The translations under genes were made by a program, and so were the position numbers. Positions 30,263 to 41,145 of a stretch of DNA of 64,000 nucleotides are shown here, one piece after another. The stretch comes from Azolla caroliniana. Taxonomy: Eukaryota > Polypodiophyta. How positions within the stretch are numbered: position 1 is the first letter of the stretch; every line of letters begins with the position of its first letter. The notes below the pieces were generated by a model. That model made no database searches, was not told where the DNA came from, and saw only the letters and a list, made by a program, of their open reading frames with translations. The stretch is from positions 13,950,001 to 14,014,000 of the forward strand of contig JBHGNT010000017.1 in the NCBI GenBank assembly GCA_043228905.1. Direction: 5' to 3'.

Positions 30263-32941
30263 GTCTCACCACTGAAGATGAAGGACAAGGTACTATCCTT
30301 CCTCAAGGAATTCCACGCGAGGGTGGAAAGGGAAACCAGTCGGGAGCTGAAGGTGGTTCAAGCGGACAACGAAGGAGAATACCGGGGGCAGTTCGAAGAG
30401 TACCACTAGTCGAAGGGAATCCGGCTCGAATTCCGGAGCATGCTAGCACATGCGAAACTGCCCAAGACGTTTTGGGTTGGGGTGCTAATGACAATGACGT
30501 ACATGATAAACAAATCACCCTCAGTGCCCTTCGAAGGAGAGTCGCCGCAGAAAGTATGGACCGGTAAAGATGTGTCTTACCGGCATCTAAAGGTGTTCAA
30601 TTGTCTCGCTTACATGCATGTTGCAAAGGACAAGAGAGCTAAATTGGATCCGAAGTCCTGGCCATGCATATTCCTTGGATACAGTGATGATGAGTTTGGG
30701 TACCGTGTGTGGGACTTGGTCGACAAGAAGGTCTTCCGGAGTCGAGACATAGTCTTCATGGAAAACAAGGCTATTATCGGCAGGGAGTTGGAGAAGAAGA
30801 TAGCGGACTCCGGGTCAACCGACAGAGATCGGTCGAAAGACACAAGGACCCATCTGACCGGAAGCCGGATAACACTCGAAGAACCGGCCGGATTCAGACA
30901 AGAAATCGAATCGACCGAAGAAGAAGAAGAATTGGATACCGGAACCGGACAAGACCTCGAATCGGATTTGGATGAAGAACAAATGGTGGAACTGGTGACC
31001 GAAGACCAAGGAAGAAGATATTCTCTCAGGGAGAGAAGAGCCCCCCGAAGATTTCCGGATGCAGAGCATGTGTTGCTGACCGACGAGGGGGTGTCGGAAA
31101 GCTTCGAGGAAGCGAAGAAAGACACCCAAAGCCACAAGTGGTTAAGTGCCATGCAGGACGAGATGGATTCCCTACATGAGAACCACACATATAAATTGAT
31201 GGAGTTGTCGAAAGGAAAGAGAGCGCTCCGGAACAAGTGGGTGTACAAGCTGAAACCAGGAGATGCCAGAAATCCACCAAAGTACAAAGCCCGCATTCTG
31301 GTGAAAGGCTTCTAGTAGAAGAAATGAGTGGATTTCTATCAGATCTTCACCCTGGTAGTAAAGATGACATCCATCCAGACTGTGTTGAGCATAGCAGCAA
31401 GCATGGACCTCGAGGTAGAGCAACTAGACGTCAAGATGACGTTCCTACATGGCGACCTCGAAGAAGAGATCTACATGCAATAGCCGGAGGGATTTGTCAA
31501 GAAAGGGAAGGAGCGCTTGGTGTGCCGGTTGAAGAAGAGCTTATACGGACTAAAGCAAGCTCCCAAGCAATCGTATCGGAAGTTCAACTCCTTCATGACC
31601 GACCAAGGATACCACAAGACGCGGACCGACCACTGTATATTTGTGAAGAATTTTGACGGGGGAGACTTCCTAATACTCCTGCTATATGTGGATGACATGT
31701 TGCTAGACGTCAAGATGGCGTTCCTACATGGAGACCTCGAAGAAGAGATCTACATGCAATAGCCGGGGGGATTTGTCAAGAAAGGGAAGGAGCGCCTGGT
31801 GTGTCGGTTGAAGAACAACTTATACGGACTGAAGCAAGCTCCTCGGCAATGGTATTGGAAGTTCAACTCCTTCATGACCGACCAAGGATACCACAAGACA
31901 CGGGCCGACCACTGTGTATTTGTGAAGAATTTTGACAGAGGAGACTTCCTAATACTCCTGCTATATGTGGATGACATGTTGATCGTCGAACTGGACCGAA
32001 CCAAAATTGGGAATCTGAAGAAGGCCTTGAACCAGACCTTCTCAATGAAAGATTTGGGTCCGGCAAGACAAATACTAGGGATGCACATAATCCAGGATCG
32101 GACGAAGAAACAGTTGTGGCTATCACAAGAGAAGTGTGTAACAAAGGTACTTCAAAGGTTCAACATGTCAGATGCTAAGCTAGTCGGGTTGACACTCCCG
32201 GAAAATTGCAAGCTATCCGAAAAGCAAAGTCCGAAGACAAAGGTAGAGAAGTCGGAAATGATGAAGATACCATATGCGTCTGCCGTCGGAAGCTTGATGT
32301 ACGTAATGGTGTGTACCCGGTCGAATATCGGATATGCTGTCGGAGTGGTCAGCCGGTTCATGAGCAATCTGGGAAGAGAACATTACACCGCGGTCAAGGG
32401 GATACTCCAGTACTTGAAAGGCAGCTTGAGTATCTACCTCTGATTCGGCTCCAGAAAACCCCAACTTGAAGAATTCACGGATTTAGATATGTCAGTTGAT
32501 GCGGATACCAACCGATCAACTTCCAGATATGTTATGACATATGCAAGGGGAGTCGTATCGTGACAATCGAGGCTGCAAAAGTCCGTTGCACTATCGACAA
32601 CGGAAGAGGAGTACATGGCAGCCGAAGAAGCCGGTAAAGAGGTAATCTGGATGAAGGACTTCATCGGAGAGCTAGGGATCCGGCAAGAGGAATTCCGGCT
32701 CTACTGCGACATTCAAAGTGCTATCCACCTTGCGAAGAACATGGCCTACCATTCCTAAACCAAGCACATCCAGAGAAGATATCACTGGCTCTGGGAGAAG
32801 GTAGCAAATAAAGAGTTCGTGCTGACAAAGATCCACACAGAGGAAAACAGGTAGGACATGCTAACCAAGGTGTTGTCGACCGATAACCTAGACGCGTGCA
32901 GGAGACGGATCGTATTGGCAAGACATCCCATGCAGGAGTGA
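30263..32941 (+). pseudogene. Copia integrase, reverse transcriptase and RNase H (second large Copia remnant)
   Basis: It begins inside integrase (FLKEFHARVERETSRELKVVQADNEGEY). A deletion removes the QQNGVAER part. A long open frame (30440-31312) then carries MLAHAKLPKTFW, the integrase C-terminus GYSDDEFGYRVWD, an acidic linker, and RT start WLSAMQDEMDSL..KWVYKLK. Two TAG and a TGA follow KGF. The RT core then appears twice (31424-31702 and 31703-31981), each with FLHGDLEEEIYMQ, a TAG, LYGLKQAP and LLLYVDDML. RT continues to MKDLGPARQILGM. RNase H follows with stops (CD at about 32704, STTEEEYMA). It ends TGA at 32939-32941, then the purine tract and LTR. Same family as 17689-18297. Confidence 0.93.
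31424..31981 (+). repeat. In-frame 279-bp tandem duplication of the RT catalytic core
   Basis: Unit 1 is 31424-31702 and unit 2 is 31703-31981, 93 codons each. Both start CTAGACGTCAAGATG and end GATGACATGTTG, and both contain the RT active-site YVDD. They share the same TAG after IYMQ, so the nonsense change predates or came with the duplication. The units differ at roughly 16 positions, so they are either old or came from unequal exchange between two family members. Confidence 0.95.
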
Positions 32942-32951
32942 AGGGGGAGCT

Positions 32952-33157
32952 TGTTAGGAATTCGGTCCCTCTAGATGGGATCCGGATCGGATGGATCCGG
33001 TGTGGACTGGATCCAGGGCCATATCTATAAATATGTTTCTGATGTACCTATCATGGCTATATTCGTAAAGTATAGCCCTAAAGTCATATAAGTATAAATA
33101 TGACTTAGGGCAATCATGTTATATGACTTTTGTAGTTGTAATTATTGTTATATAGAG

Positions 33158-33192
<35 letters not shown>

Positions 33193-33450
33193 CAAAAATC
33201 ATTTATGTTGGAACCGCCGGTTGGCAAAGGTATAGAGCTCGCGGTCATTGCCTCTGAGTCTCTTGTTATAGCCTTTTCTTCTCATAGTGATAGTTGGAGT
33301 CTGTGGGCTCCCGTGGTTTTTCCCTATTAGGGTTTTCCACGTAAACATCATGTGTCCTCTCCATTGTATATGTAAGTGTATTAATCTCCATTTCTGTTTT
33401 TGTTCTTCCATTGAGTTTAAGACTCGGTTGTTGTCGAGTGCTATTCCACA
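32952..33450 (+). mobile_element. Copia 3' LTR (about 499 bp)
   Basis: It starts TGTTAGGAATTCGG directly after the purine tract AAGGGGGAGC (32941-32950). It contains GGATCCGG-type repeats, a long GA microsatellite (33160-33190), GTGGTTTTTCCCTATTAGGG and CCACGTAAACATCATG. It most likely ends at TTCCACA (33450). The order of blocks matches the split LTR at 15676-17678. The 3' end is placed by homology and the CA rule, so it is less certain than the 5' end. Confidence 0.8.
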
Positions 33451-33959
33451 CATCTCTCAGGTCATATGATTCAATATGAATGACACTCAGAACAACACAA
33501 TAAACATGAAACATAGAGTACCCTAAAATTATATAAGAAATCATATGCTTGGAGATCAATACTTTTTACAATGCTCTATACCCCTTTTTATAGGTGGTAC
33601 AAAAGTTCTCTTCAAAACTGTGTTTCGCCAAGAAACTATCTTTCTCCAGGAAACCTTAAAACAACAATTCTAACTACCTACATGGGATTTTACGACTATT
33701 CTATTTTTTACTATTACCTTTCTTAGTCTTTCGACTTAAACTTTCACACCTATCCTAGTTTCTACTCATCAGTCAATCGACTATGCTTATGATTATTACT
33801 TTAGAGTTTTATACTCGGGTCAACTTGTCCTAGAAACATGGGGAAATAATTTTGATGACAATGACCAACGACCCTTGTCACCACCACCGTCTCCCCCTCC
33901 TATTGGCCACTAGTTCTGTGACCAGACAACCACAAGCTCGTAGAGGCTAGGATGCTTGT
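33451..33959. other. Non-coding flank
   Basis: No coding or repeat structure recognised beyond a Pro/Pro-like CCACCACCGTCTCCCCCTCC stretch near 33879. Confidence 0.4.
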
Positions 33960-34470
33960 GCAAAATAATAATATAATAAGTGTAAAATAAATAAATAAAT
34001 AATATTAGTTATTAGTTAATAGTTTCTTAGGAAGACGGTTTCCTTCATGAAACTGCCTCGGTGGTGGTCTTATAAAGCAACCACCAACATTGTAATCATC
34101 AGGGCGGCATTATAACATAATACATGGTATTATGTTATAACTCTCTCTCTCTCTCTCTCTCTCCTTTTCTTTCTATCTTGTTCTCTCTTTTCTTTTCCTA
34201 CATGGTATGAGAACCAACAACCTATAACCTATAGCCTATGCCTTTCTAAAATCTCAAAACCTATGCCCTTATCATAATTTAACTTTTATGCCCATACAAA
34301 AATAATCATATTCGTAGTTGTGTTTGTCGAGCGCTGATATGGAAAACCCTCTACAATAATGGCACAATCCATGTTGTCTTCACAATTCAACATGCGAATA
34401 TGGACGGCAAGGTTGGAATTGCTTTTTAAATATAATAAACCATGGGATATAACTTTAGGAACGTTGTCAT
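33960..34470 (+). mobile_element. Copia LTR end, primer site and gag-start remnant
   Basis: LTR-like sequence with TTATAAAG (about 34071) and a CT microsatellite (34141-34163) ends in CTACA at 34202. This is followed by TGGTATGAGAACC, a decayed initiator-Met primer-binding site. About 160 bp later the phrase MAQSMLSSQFNMRIWTARLE (from 34360) resembles the start of a Copia gag (W-x-x-R/K-x-E-x-L-L). It decays quickly after 34470. Confidence 0.6.
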
Positions 34471-34914
34471 GAAGTTGAGTCTTTACGATATCAAAACAAT
34501 GTTAATTTAGAAGTACATTTTTCAGCTAAATCTTGGGACGAGGAGCATGTAGGATTTTTCGATTTGTGAATCGGAGTTCAAAAGCCCAAGATACATCCTC
34601 CAAAAGGATCAATGTTACCTTTAAGATCACTCGGGACACAAATGTAATTGTATCAAAAGGGGCAGTTCGAAATTACATGAGGGTGATTTTGTAATTTCTC
34701 AAATGTACAATTACAAAATAGAATTTACAAAAATTATAATAAATTTATTTATTTATTTTTAAAATAAAATATAAATATTTTAAATAAATAATGCAACTGC
34801 CCCTACATGAGGGGGTTTACAAACCGCCTCAAAGAGGGTGGCAGGGCGGTTGAACCCCCAAAGGTGAAGGATGCACTCAAGAAGTTGACAATCTGAGCAA
34901 CAGAAGCTAAGAAA
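34471..34914. other. Non-coding AT-rich stretch
   Basis: Nothing recognised. Confidence 0.4.
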
Positions 34915-35100
34915 AGAAAGCCAAGTTGGTCTCGGGTGCTAGATTACGGTTTTGATCCAAAAGAGCATGGGTTCAAATCCCACTCTCATCATAATTCAAT
35001 TAAAATTGATACATGTAATGTTTGTTATCTAAATGAGTACTTCAGAGTGTAAACTTGGAAGTTTATGCCCCTATCTTATTTGAGAATGAAACAATTTGAG
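34915..35100 (+). mobile_element. tRNA-Leu-derived SINE-like copy 1
   Basis: The head (34915-34993) has CCAAGTTGGTCTCGGGTGC..GCATGGGTTCAAATCCCAC, a decayed tRNA-Leu. The body has CAATTAAAATTGATACATG, GTTATCTAAATGAGTACTT and GTGTAAACTTGGAA, shared with the copies below. Confidence 0.65.
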
Positions 35101-35109
35101 ATTTAGATA

Positions 35110-35340
35110 GACGATGTGACCGAGTTTGTCTAAGGCGCCAGATTAAGGTTCTAGTTCGAAAGGGCGTGGGTTTAAATCCCACTCTCATCATAGTTCATGT
35201 GGTTTCAATTCCCACTCTCTTCATAATGCAATTTAAATTAATTACAAAATGGTTGTTATCTTAATAAGTACTTCAAGGTGTAAACTTGGAATTGCTCAAT
35301 GTTTTTATATCTTATTTTCGAATCAAATGAGATATAGTCA
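35110..35340 (+). mobile_element. tRNA-Leu(UAA)-derived SINE-like copy 2 (best preserved head)
   Basis: The head 35110-35190 keeps most tRNA-Leu landmarks: ACCGAG..GTCTAAGGCGCCAGA (A box), anticodon loop TTAAGGT (UAA), a variable arm, and the T-arm GTGGGTTTAAATCCCAC with B box. The acceptor stem has at least two mispairs and the D-arm has substitutions, so it is unlikely to be a working tRNA gene. The body matches copy 1. Confidence 0.7.
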
Positions 35341-35523
35341 AATTAGTATCATGAGCCATATAAAGGTTCTTGTTTGAGATGGTCCATGGACTAAGGTTAT
35401 GGTTTAAGGAATCAGGGTGACAATCAAAATGTGTAAAACTATGAATGATTCAAACTAATCATGTTTTCTTCATGATTGAGCTGAAAGCATTTTAAGTGCG
35501 ATGAGCTGGTTTACTAGAACCAT

Positions 35524-35606
35524 AATGAAAGTGGGATTTCAACCCATGCCCTTTCAGTTAAGAGCCTTTATTTGGTGCCTTAGACCAACTCAACCATCTC
35601 ATCACA
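35524..35606 (-). mobile_element. tRNA-Leu-derived copy 3, inverted
   Basis: The minus strand reads GATGAGATGGTTGAG, TTGGTCTAAGGCACCA and GCATGGGTTGAAATCCCAC. The same head in inverted orientation relative to the neighbours. Confidence 0.65.
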
Positions 35607-35843
35607 CCAAAGAGGGCAAAGAAGATGAGCATTTTAACAGTGATCATTTCAAACCTAACTATGATCATTACAAAGCTAACTATTTAAAGGCATCGACATA
35701 AGGATGGGTTCTAGAGGCACTTTCACCATGCGTGACATAAATTCTTATAAAGTGTGTTCACTACGTCATGTGGTCGTGCACAATTGTATATGATTCCAAC
35801 TGTATTCAAAATCATAAGGATATAGCATTAAAACACCAACCTA

Positions 35844-36100
35844 GATGAGATGGTTGAGTTTGACTAATGTGCCAAATTAAGGTTCTTGTCCGCAACGGTG
35901 TAGGCTCAAATCTCATTCACATCATGGTTCAATTAAAATTAATTACAACATGTTAGTTATCTAAATAAGTATTTGAGGGTGTAAACTTAGAGTTGCTTGA
36001 ACTATTCATCTCTCACTCACATCATGGTTTAAGTAAAATTAATTACAACATGTTAGTTATCTAAATAAGTACTCAAGTCTGTATTCTTAGGTTTGTTTGG
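35844..36100 (+). mobile_element. tRNA-Leu-derived copy 4 with duplicated body
   Basis: The head GATGAGATGGTTGAG..GTAGGCTCAAATCTCATTC (35844-35924) is followed by the body. The body then repeats about 100 bp later (CACATCATGGTTTAAG...GTTAGTTATCTAAATAAG near 36014-36072). Confidence 0.65.
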
Positions 36101-36301
36101 TCCATTCATACCTTATTATCGAATTAAATGAGATGGTGTAATTAGTATCATGAACCCGATGAAGGTTCTCCTTTGAGAGGGACTGCATTTATGGTTTAAG
36201 GAAAATGAAGATGAAACCTAAAGTTGTAAAACTATGAACAATTCAACCAATCTTTTTTTTTTGTGACTAAGGTTTAAAAACACCTTAAGTATATTGGGAA
36301 G

Positions 36302-39104
36302 AATGTATGCCCAGGAAATGATGGATTATCACTAGAATTTTTTTTAGAATATTGGGATGATATAGCCGATGTTTTCACATCCTCTTTACAAGAAGTTTTT
36401 AAATTGGGAAGGACGCCTGCTGAATGGAATGAAGGAATGGTTTATTTGATTCCAAAATTAGAAGGTGCGGTGGATGATATTAAGAAATGGAGGCCTATAA
36501 CTCTTTTAAATATTGTATATAAAGTTTATGCTAAATTATTAGCGACACATCTGCAACCTTTTCTTCCACATATTGTGCATAAAACTCAGACAGGCTTTAT
36601 ACAAGAAAGGAGTATATTTGATAATATTTTCATGTTTTGGGAGATGATAGCAATAGCGCAAGAAACAAAACAAGAATTGACAATGTTGCTTTTGGATTTT
36701 GAGAAAGCATATGACAAAGTCGATTGGGATTTCTTATATGAAGTTATGGGTCGTCCAGGTCTTCCAAGTGACTATGTAAAAGCTGTTTTTATATTATATA
36801 ATTCAGCAACTAGTCGTGTTCTTGTTGGAGGAGCACTATGTAATACTTTCCCGATTACTAGATCGGTGAGACAAGGATGTCCTTTGGCTCCATATTTATT
36901 TCTATTGGTGGGAGAAGCCTTTACTGCATTCTTACATAAGAATAGGTTACCTATTAAAGGAATACAGTGGCCAGGTGTGGAGGAGGTTGTGTTAGACTTT
37001 GAATTTGCAGATGACACATCACTATATGTTGTAGGAGATGACATAAATCTCTGTAATGTGCAAAGTGTGATCCATGATTTCTGTGATGCTTCAGGCGCAA
37101 TTATCAATTGGCATAAATCAGTGGGATTTTGGGTTGGGGAAAGTCTTACTCCTACTTGGTGTCTAGACAGTGGATTCCGTAGGATACCAAAGGGCTCTCC
37201 TGTGAGATATTTAGGATGCCAAATGGGAATTAATCTTCCTCCAGAAGCTCATATACAACCATTATTGCTTTCTTTGAGGAAGAAATTGATATTTTGGAGT
37301 TCTAAGAATTTGTCACTTGTTAGGAGGCTAGTTATTTCTAATCAAGTATTACTCTCCTCAATGTGGTATATTCTATCCTCTTGGTTATTCTCCAGTTCAT
37401 TGTTATCAAAGTTACAGAGATTGATTAGGAATTTTTTATGGGGATCTACTGATTTTAATTATGTTAGACCAAAGGTAGCTTGGAAAACTATTATAGCGCC
37501 GACTTCTCAAGGGGGTTTAGGTTTGGTAGATCCATTATTGGCAAAATTTATTGTATGAGGATTACTACTAGGAAATGAGCCGTGGACGATGCTTCTTCAA
37601 TTGAGAATGAAAGAGGTCTTCCCAAAAACTGGAGGTGAATGGACAATGTCTCTCCGATGGTGGTTTATTCCTAACTTTCATTCGCATAAGATAGTGTTTC
37701 AAAATGATAGATTCTTCGCTGCGATAAAGCGACCCTGGTGGTCCATAAAGGATAACTTGCAACAAGTCTGACCCACTTCGGTAGATGAATGGTTACATCA
37801 GCCATTGGTTTGGAATCCTTTATTTCTAGACGTTGAAGGGTCTATGTTGGGAAGGAGAGTCGGATTAAATTGGGCTCAAGTGGACTCATCTTTTGCCTCA
37901 TCACTAGGTAATTGGCAACAGTTTGTTCACAACCCTACTCATATTATTCAACAAGAATGTAGAGGAATAAGAGGAGGAAAGGTGATAGTTGATGAGTTAA
38001 GGAGGTTGCAGTTACCCTTGCAGGATAATATACTTTCTAATTGTCATAAGTGGATGGGATTATTTTCGAATTTTCAGGTTTTACTGGGAGTTCGTGGCCT
38101 TAGAGATGATGGTACTTTCTTAATTTATGATGTTCTACAGAATGGACGATTATGGATGATTAACTAGGAAGATGAATGGTTGGCTAAGGCTATATTAAAA
38201 CCCATTAGAATTCTAGCTAAGGTAGATAAGGGTTGGGTTCTTGACCCTAATCCTAATGATGTGCATCCATGGTGGGATCTATGGGTAGTGGGAAAAAAAC
38301 CATTATGTGAATTGGATTGGGACCCAGGAGAATGGAAGTGGCTACCTACATCATATTCTGGGGAGGATGTTAGGCCAATTCCGTTTTTTCAGTATTCCGT
38401 TCGATTGGGAAGGGAGATGATAAGACGTAGGGTACCCCATTGGCCGACAGCAGCAACAAAATGGTTGACTTATAATGTGGATCCTACTCACATGACAAAA
38501 TTTTGGAAATGGCTATGGGCTATGCAAATTCCAAAGAAGATTATTCTATTTAGATGGTTGATTGTTAATTATGCGGTTCTTGTTAGAGCTTGGATGTATT
38601 GTAAAGAAGTGGATAAGATGTGTGATTTTTGTGGTTTAGAAGTGGAGTCTCTTCATCACCTATTTTGGTCATGTATGGCTACCAAATTGGTTTGGAAAAG
38701 ATTTTAACGTCTCTTGCATGAGGTTTATGGATCTAGAATATATAAATGGGGGGCAGTTATGTGGGCTAATATTAAGGGTGAGGTACAAGATTATGAAAAA
38801 GAAAATGTTAACTTTGCATTATATACAAGAGGTCGATATGTTGAGGAAGTGTCACCATACATGCCTATTAATTCAGTCCAAAATGGCGTGGTTTGGGAGA
38901 CGATTAGTTCAATAATTATATGGGTTTTGTGGACTAGTAGATGTCGAAGGATATTTCAGCAAATTCAATGGAATGTTGTGGATGTAGTCAAGGAGATTTG
39001 GATGACCTTAGTGCATACACTAAAAGGAGAATATGATGCTACCAAAGGTGATCCAGATGTATCTTTTGAAAGCAAGAGGTTTTTAAGAAGAGATGGGAAA
39101 GGAT
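36302..39104 (+). pseudogene. LINE ORF2: reverse transcriptase and C-terminal zinc finger
   Basis: One frame runs through about 930 codons with only four stops: TGA 37556, TGA 37769, TAG 38165 and TAA 38705. RT motifs in order: EWNEGMVYLIPKLEG, KKWRPITLLNIVYKVYAKLLA, QTGFIQERSIFDNI, LLLDFEKAYDKVDW, GCPLAPYLFLLVGEAF, catalytic FEFADDTSLYVVGD, and YLGCQMG. Then come LSLVRRLVISNQVLLS and NFLWG. The zf-RVT knuckle MCDFCGLEVESLHHLFWSC lies near 38620, then WVLWTSRCRRIF. A frameshift in a T run near 39078 moves the last codons (GIRWRYQPPLW) to another frame. The endonuclease domain is missing because of 5' truncation. Plant L1-like type. Confidence 0.92.
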
Positions 39105-39256
39105 AAAGGTATTCTGCATGGTTGATGGTGGTATACGTTGGAGGTATCAGCCACCACTCTGGGTATTTCTTCCACAAACATGAGGCATGTGTCAATGTAT
39201 AACTATTATTTCTTATGCTCAGGGACAAACATATTTCTATAACAGTCTAAGAGTAG

Positions 39257-39711
39257 TTGAAAGGGACTATGCGAATTTTTGTGACCTATATTTTTACTTT
39301 GAAGGCATGCATAAGCCTAAAAGCTATGAGAAGAGGGCAAGAAATCCATAATGACATCATTGAAAGGGAGTTTGATTCAGATCCGTGTCTTGTGGCTATT
39401 CTAGTTTATGCATATGCTAAATGTGGCATTTTTGAATATGCTACTACAGTAATTGGACTACTTCCAGATGCAAACACCCTTGTAAGTTTGCTAAAGGACT
39501 GTGGTAGTGTAGTGGTAGTTGATAAGGGCATAGAAATTCACAATGAAATCGTGAGACTGTTGGAAGACAATATTGAGCTTGGGAATGCTTTGGTGGACAT
39601 GTATGCTAAATGTGGCCAGCTTGGAAAAAACCAAAAAAATACTCAATGATCTTTCAGATTGGGTGTTGTGGGATAGAGCGGCTTCAATAGTTGCACAATC
39701 TCTACGGAAAG
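39257..39711 (+). pseudogene. PPR gene fragment carried by the LINE unit
   Basis: It encodes PPR repeat pieces: FTLKACISLKAMRRGQEIHNDII, LVYAYAKCGIFEYA, a deletion, then TLVSLLKDCGSVVVVDKGIEIHNEI and IELGNALVDMYAKCGQL. A frameshift in an A-run (about 39629) leads to KTKKILNDLSDW and a stop near 39711. It is most like the PLS repeats of the gene at 58283-59941, but too diverged by eye to say it came from it. Not functional. Confidence 0.85.
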
Positions 39712-39952
39712 CATAGCATTGTTGCTGATGTGCTTTTTTAAAACTAATGGAAGGATATTTTGTTTAAAATAATAAAAAAACACCTTAAGTATATTGTATG
39801 ATCATTTCAAAACATACTAGTTAAAAATGTAAATGTAGTGTTGGGTTCCAAGTGCACTTACGACATGCTTGACGTAAAATCTTTTAATGTTCACTAATTG
39901 AAGTGGTCATGGACAATCATATATGATTCCAACATCTGAAACTAGAGGAGAT

Positions 39953-40310
39953 GGATGAGTTAGTCTAAGATGCCAAATTAAGGTTCTAGTTCGAAAGTAA
40001 GTATTTGAAGATGTGAATGTAAGGATGGGTCTAACGACACTTTCTGCATGCTTAATGTAAAATCTTTATCACTATGTTCACTACTTCAAGCGGTTGTGCA
40101 CAACCATATATGATTCCAACATAATTCATAATGATCATAAATATGGCTTTAAAATGTCCTAAACAAGATGACATTGTTGAGTTGGTGGAAGGTGTTGAAT
40201 GTTTTGGTTGGAAAGTGTGTGGTTCAAATCCCACTCTCATCATGGTTCATCTACATGTTTGTTCTCTAAATGAGTACCTAAGAGTGTAAACATGGAATTG
40301 TTTTATGTGT
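39953..40310 (+). mobile_element. tRNA-Leu-derived copies 5 and 6
   Basis: A partial head at 39953-40000 (GAGATGGATGAGTTAGTCTAAGATGCCAAATTAAGG). A fuller one at 40167-40243 with GTGTGGTTCAAATCCCACTC and the family body. Flanking sequence (AGTGCACTTAC..ATGCTTGACGTAAAATC, 39855-39880) also occurs near 35725 and 40444, so a larger repeat unit surrounds the heads. Confidence 0.55.
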
Positions 40311-41145
40311 TCATATCTTATTATCAAATCAAATGATATGGTTAAATTAGGATAATGATCGAGATAAAATATCTTGTTTGAGGGGCCTACATTTATGGTT
40401 TAAGAAAAATTAAGAACGCAAAAAGAAGGTGTTTAGTAATTTTGGCATGCTTAACGTAAAATCTTTTAAATTATGTTCATTACTTCAAGTGTTTGTGACC
40501 ATAATTTATTCCGTGGTAGTTTGTACCGTAGTATTCTACACATGAGGATAAAAGTGTGAGGGTTAATCAAGAGTGTAAAGAAGGAAGGATTACTTTTAAT
40601 CCTATGGACTGGGACAACCCTTAAGGGCGAAGTATAAACTTGCCTAAGGGACTTAGGCCTGGCAATAAAGATAAGGCATAGGTGTCCTCATTAGCCACAT
40701 TATTCAACTACATCAATATTGTCACCTTGTGATGAACAAACTCTTGTGGCGAGATAGCACTAGTACGAGGTATGACTCGGTGCCATGGCAGTGGTATGGG
40801 ATGTTGTTCAAGCGTTGGATCCGTCTCGATCCCTTCATTCAGGGGTGATTGGTTGGATCGACACCCTTCTTTTTGGCAGAACACACAAAAACGATTTTAT
40901 CGCTTGAAATCTTGATCCAAGAATTCATTAGGTATCTTGCATTTCCCAATGAATTGCAATTGCTTAGTCCCAAAGTACTTCAAGTTTATCATGGTCCTTC
41001 TTTGAAGTGCATTGATAACAAGAACCAATTTCAACGGTTGCTTTGAAGGATTTTGGACCCTTATCGTGCACTATCCAATGATAGTCTAAATTTGGGATGT
41101 CATTGACAAAACAAAAAGTTCACCAATTGTCCCATTCAAGACCTG

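Larger units (their letters stand above)
36298..39775 (+). mobile_element. LINE retroposition unit with a PPR gene fragment at its 3' end
   Basis: A 3478-bp insertion bounded by an exact 21-bp direct repeat starting AAAAACACC and ending TATATTG (36277-36297 and 39776-39796). It begins abruptly inside reverse-transcriptase sequence (5' truncation). It ends in an A-rich tail (TTTAAAATAATAAAAAAA) fused to the repeat, and the target has TT/AAAA character, all as expected for L1-type target-primed reverse transcription. Between the LINE stop region (about 39180) and the tail lies PPR coding sequence, so the inserted RNA was chimeric: read-through of the LINE into a PPR gene, or a template switch. 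The flanks are tRNA-Leu-type repeat DNA. Confidence 0.88.

Noticed and set aside
35110-35190. Functional tRNA-Leu gene
   Set aside because: Acceptor-stem mispairs, D-arm changes and membership in a repeated SINE-like family.
36772-37107. Minus-strand 111-codon frame
   Set aside because: Shadow of the LINE reverse-transcriptase frame.
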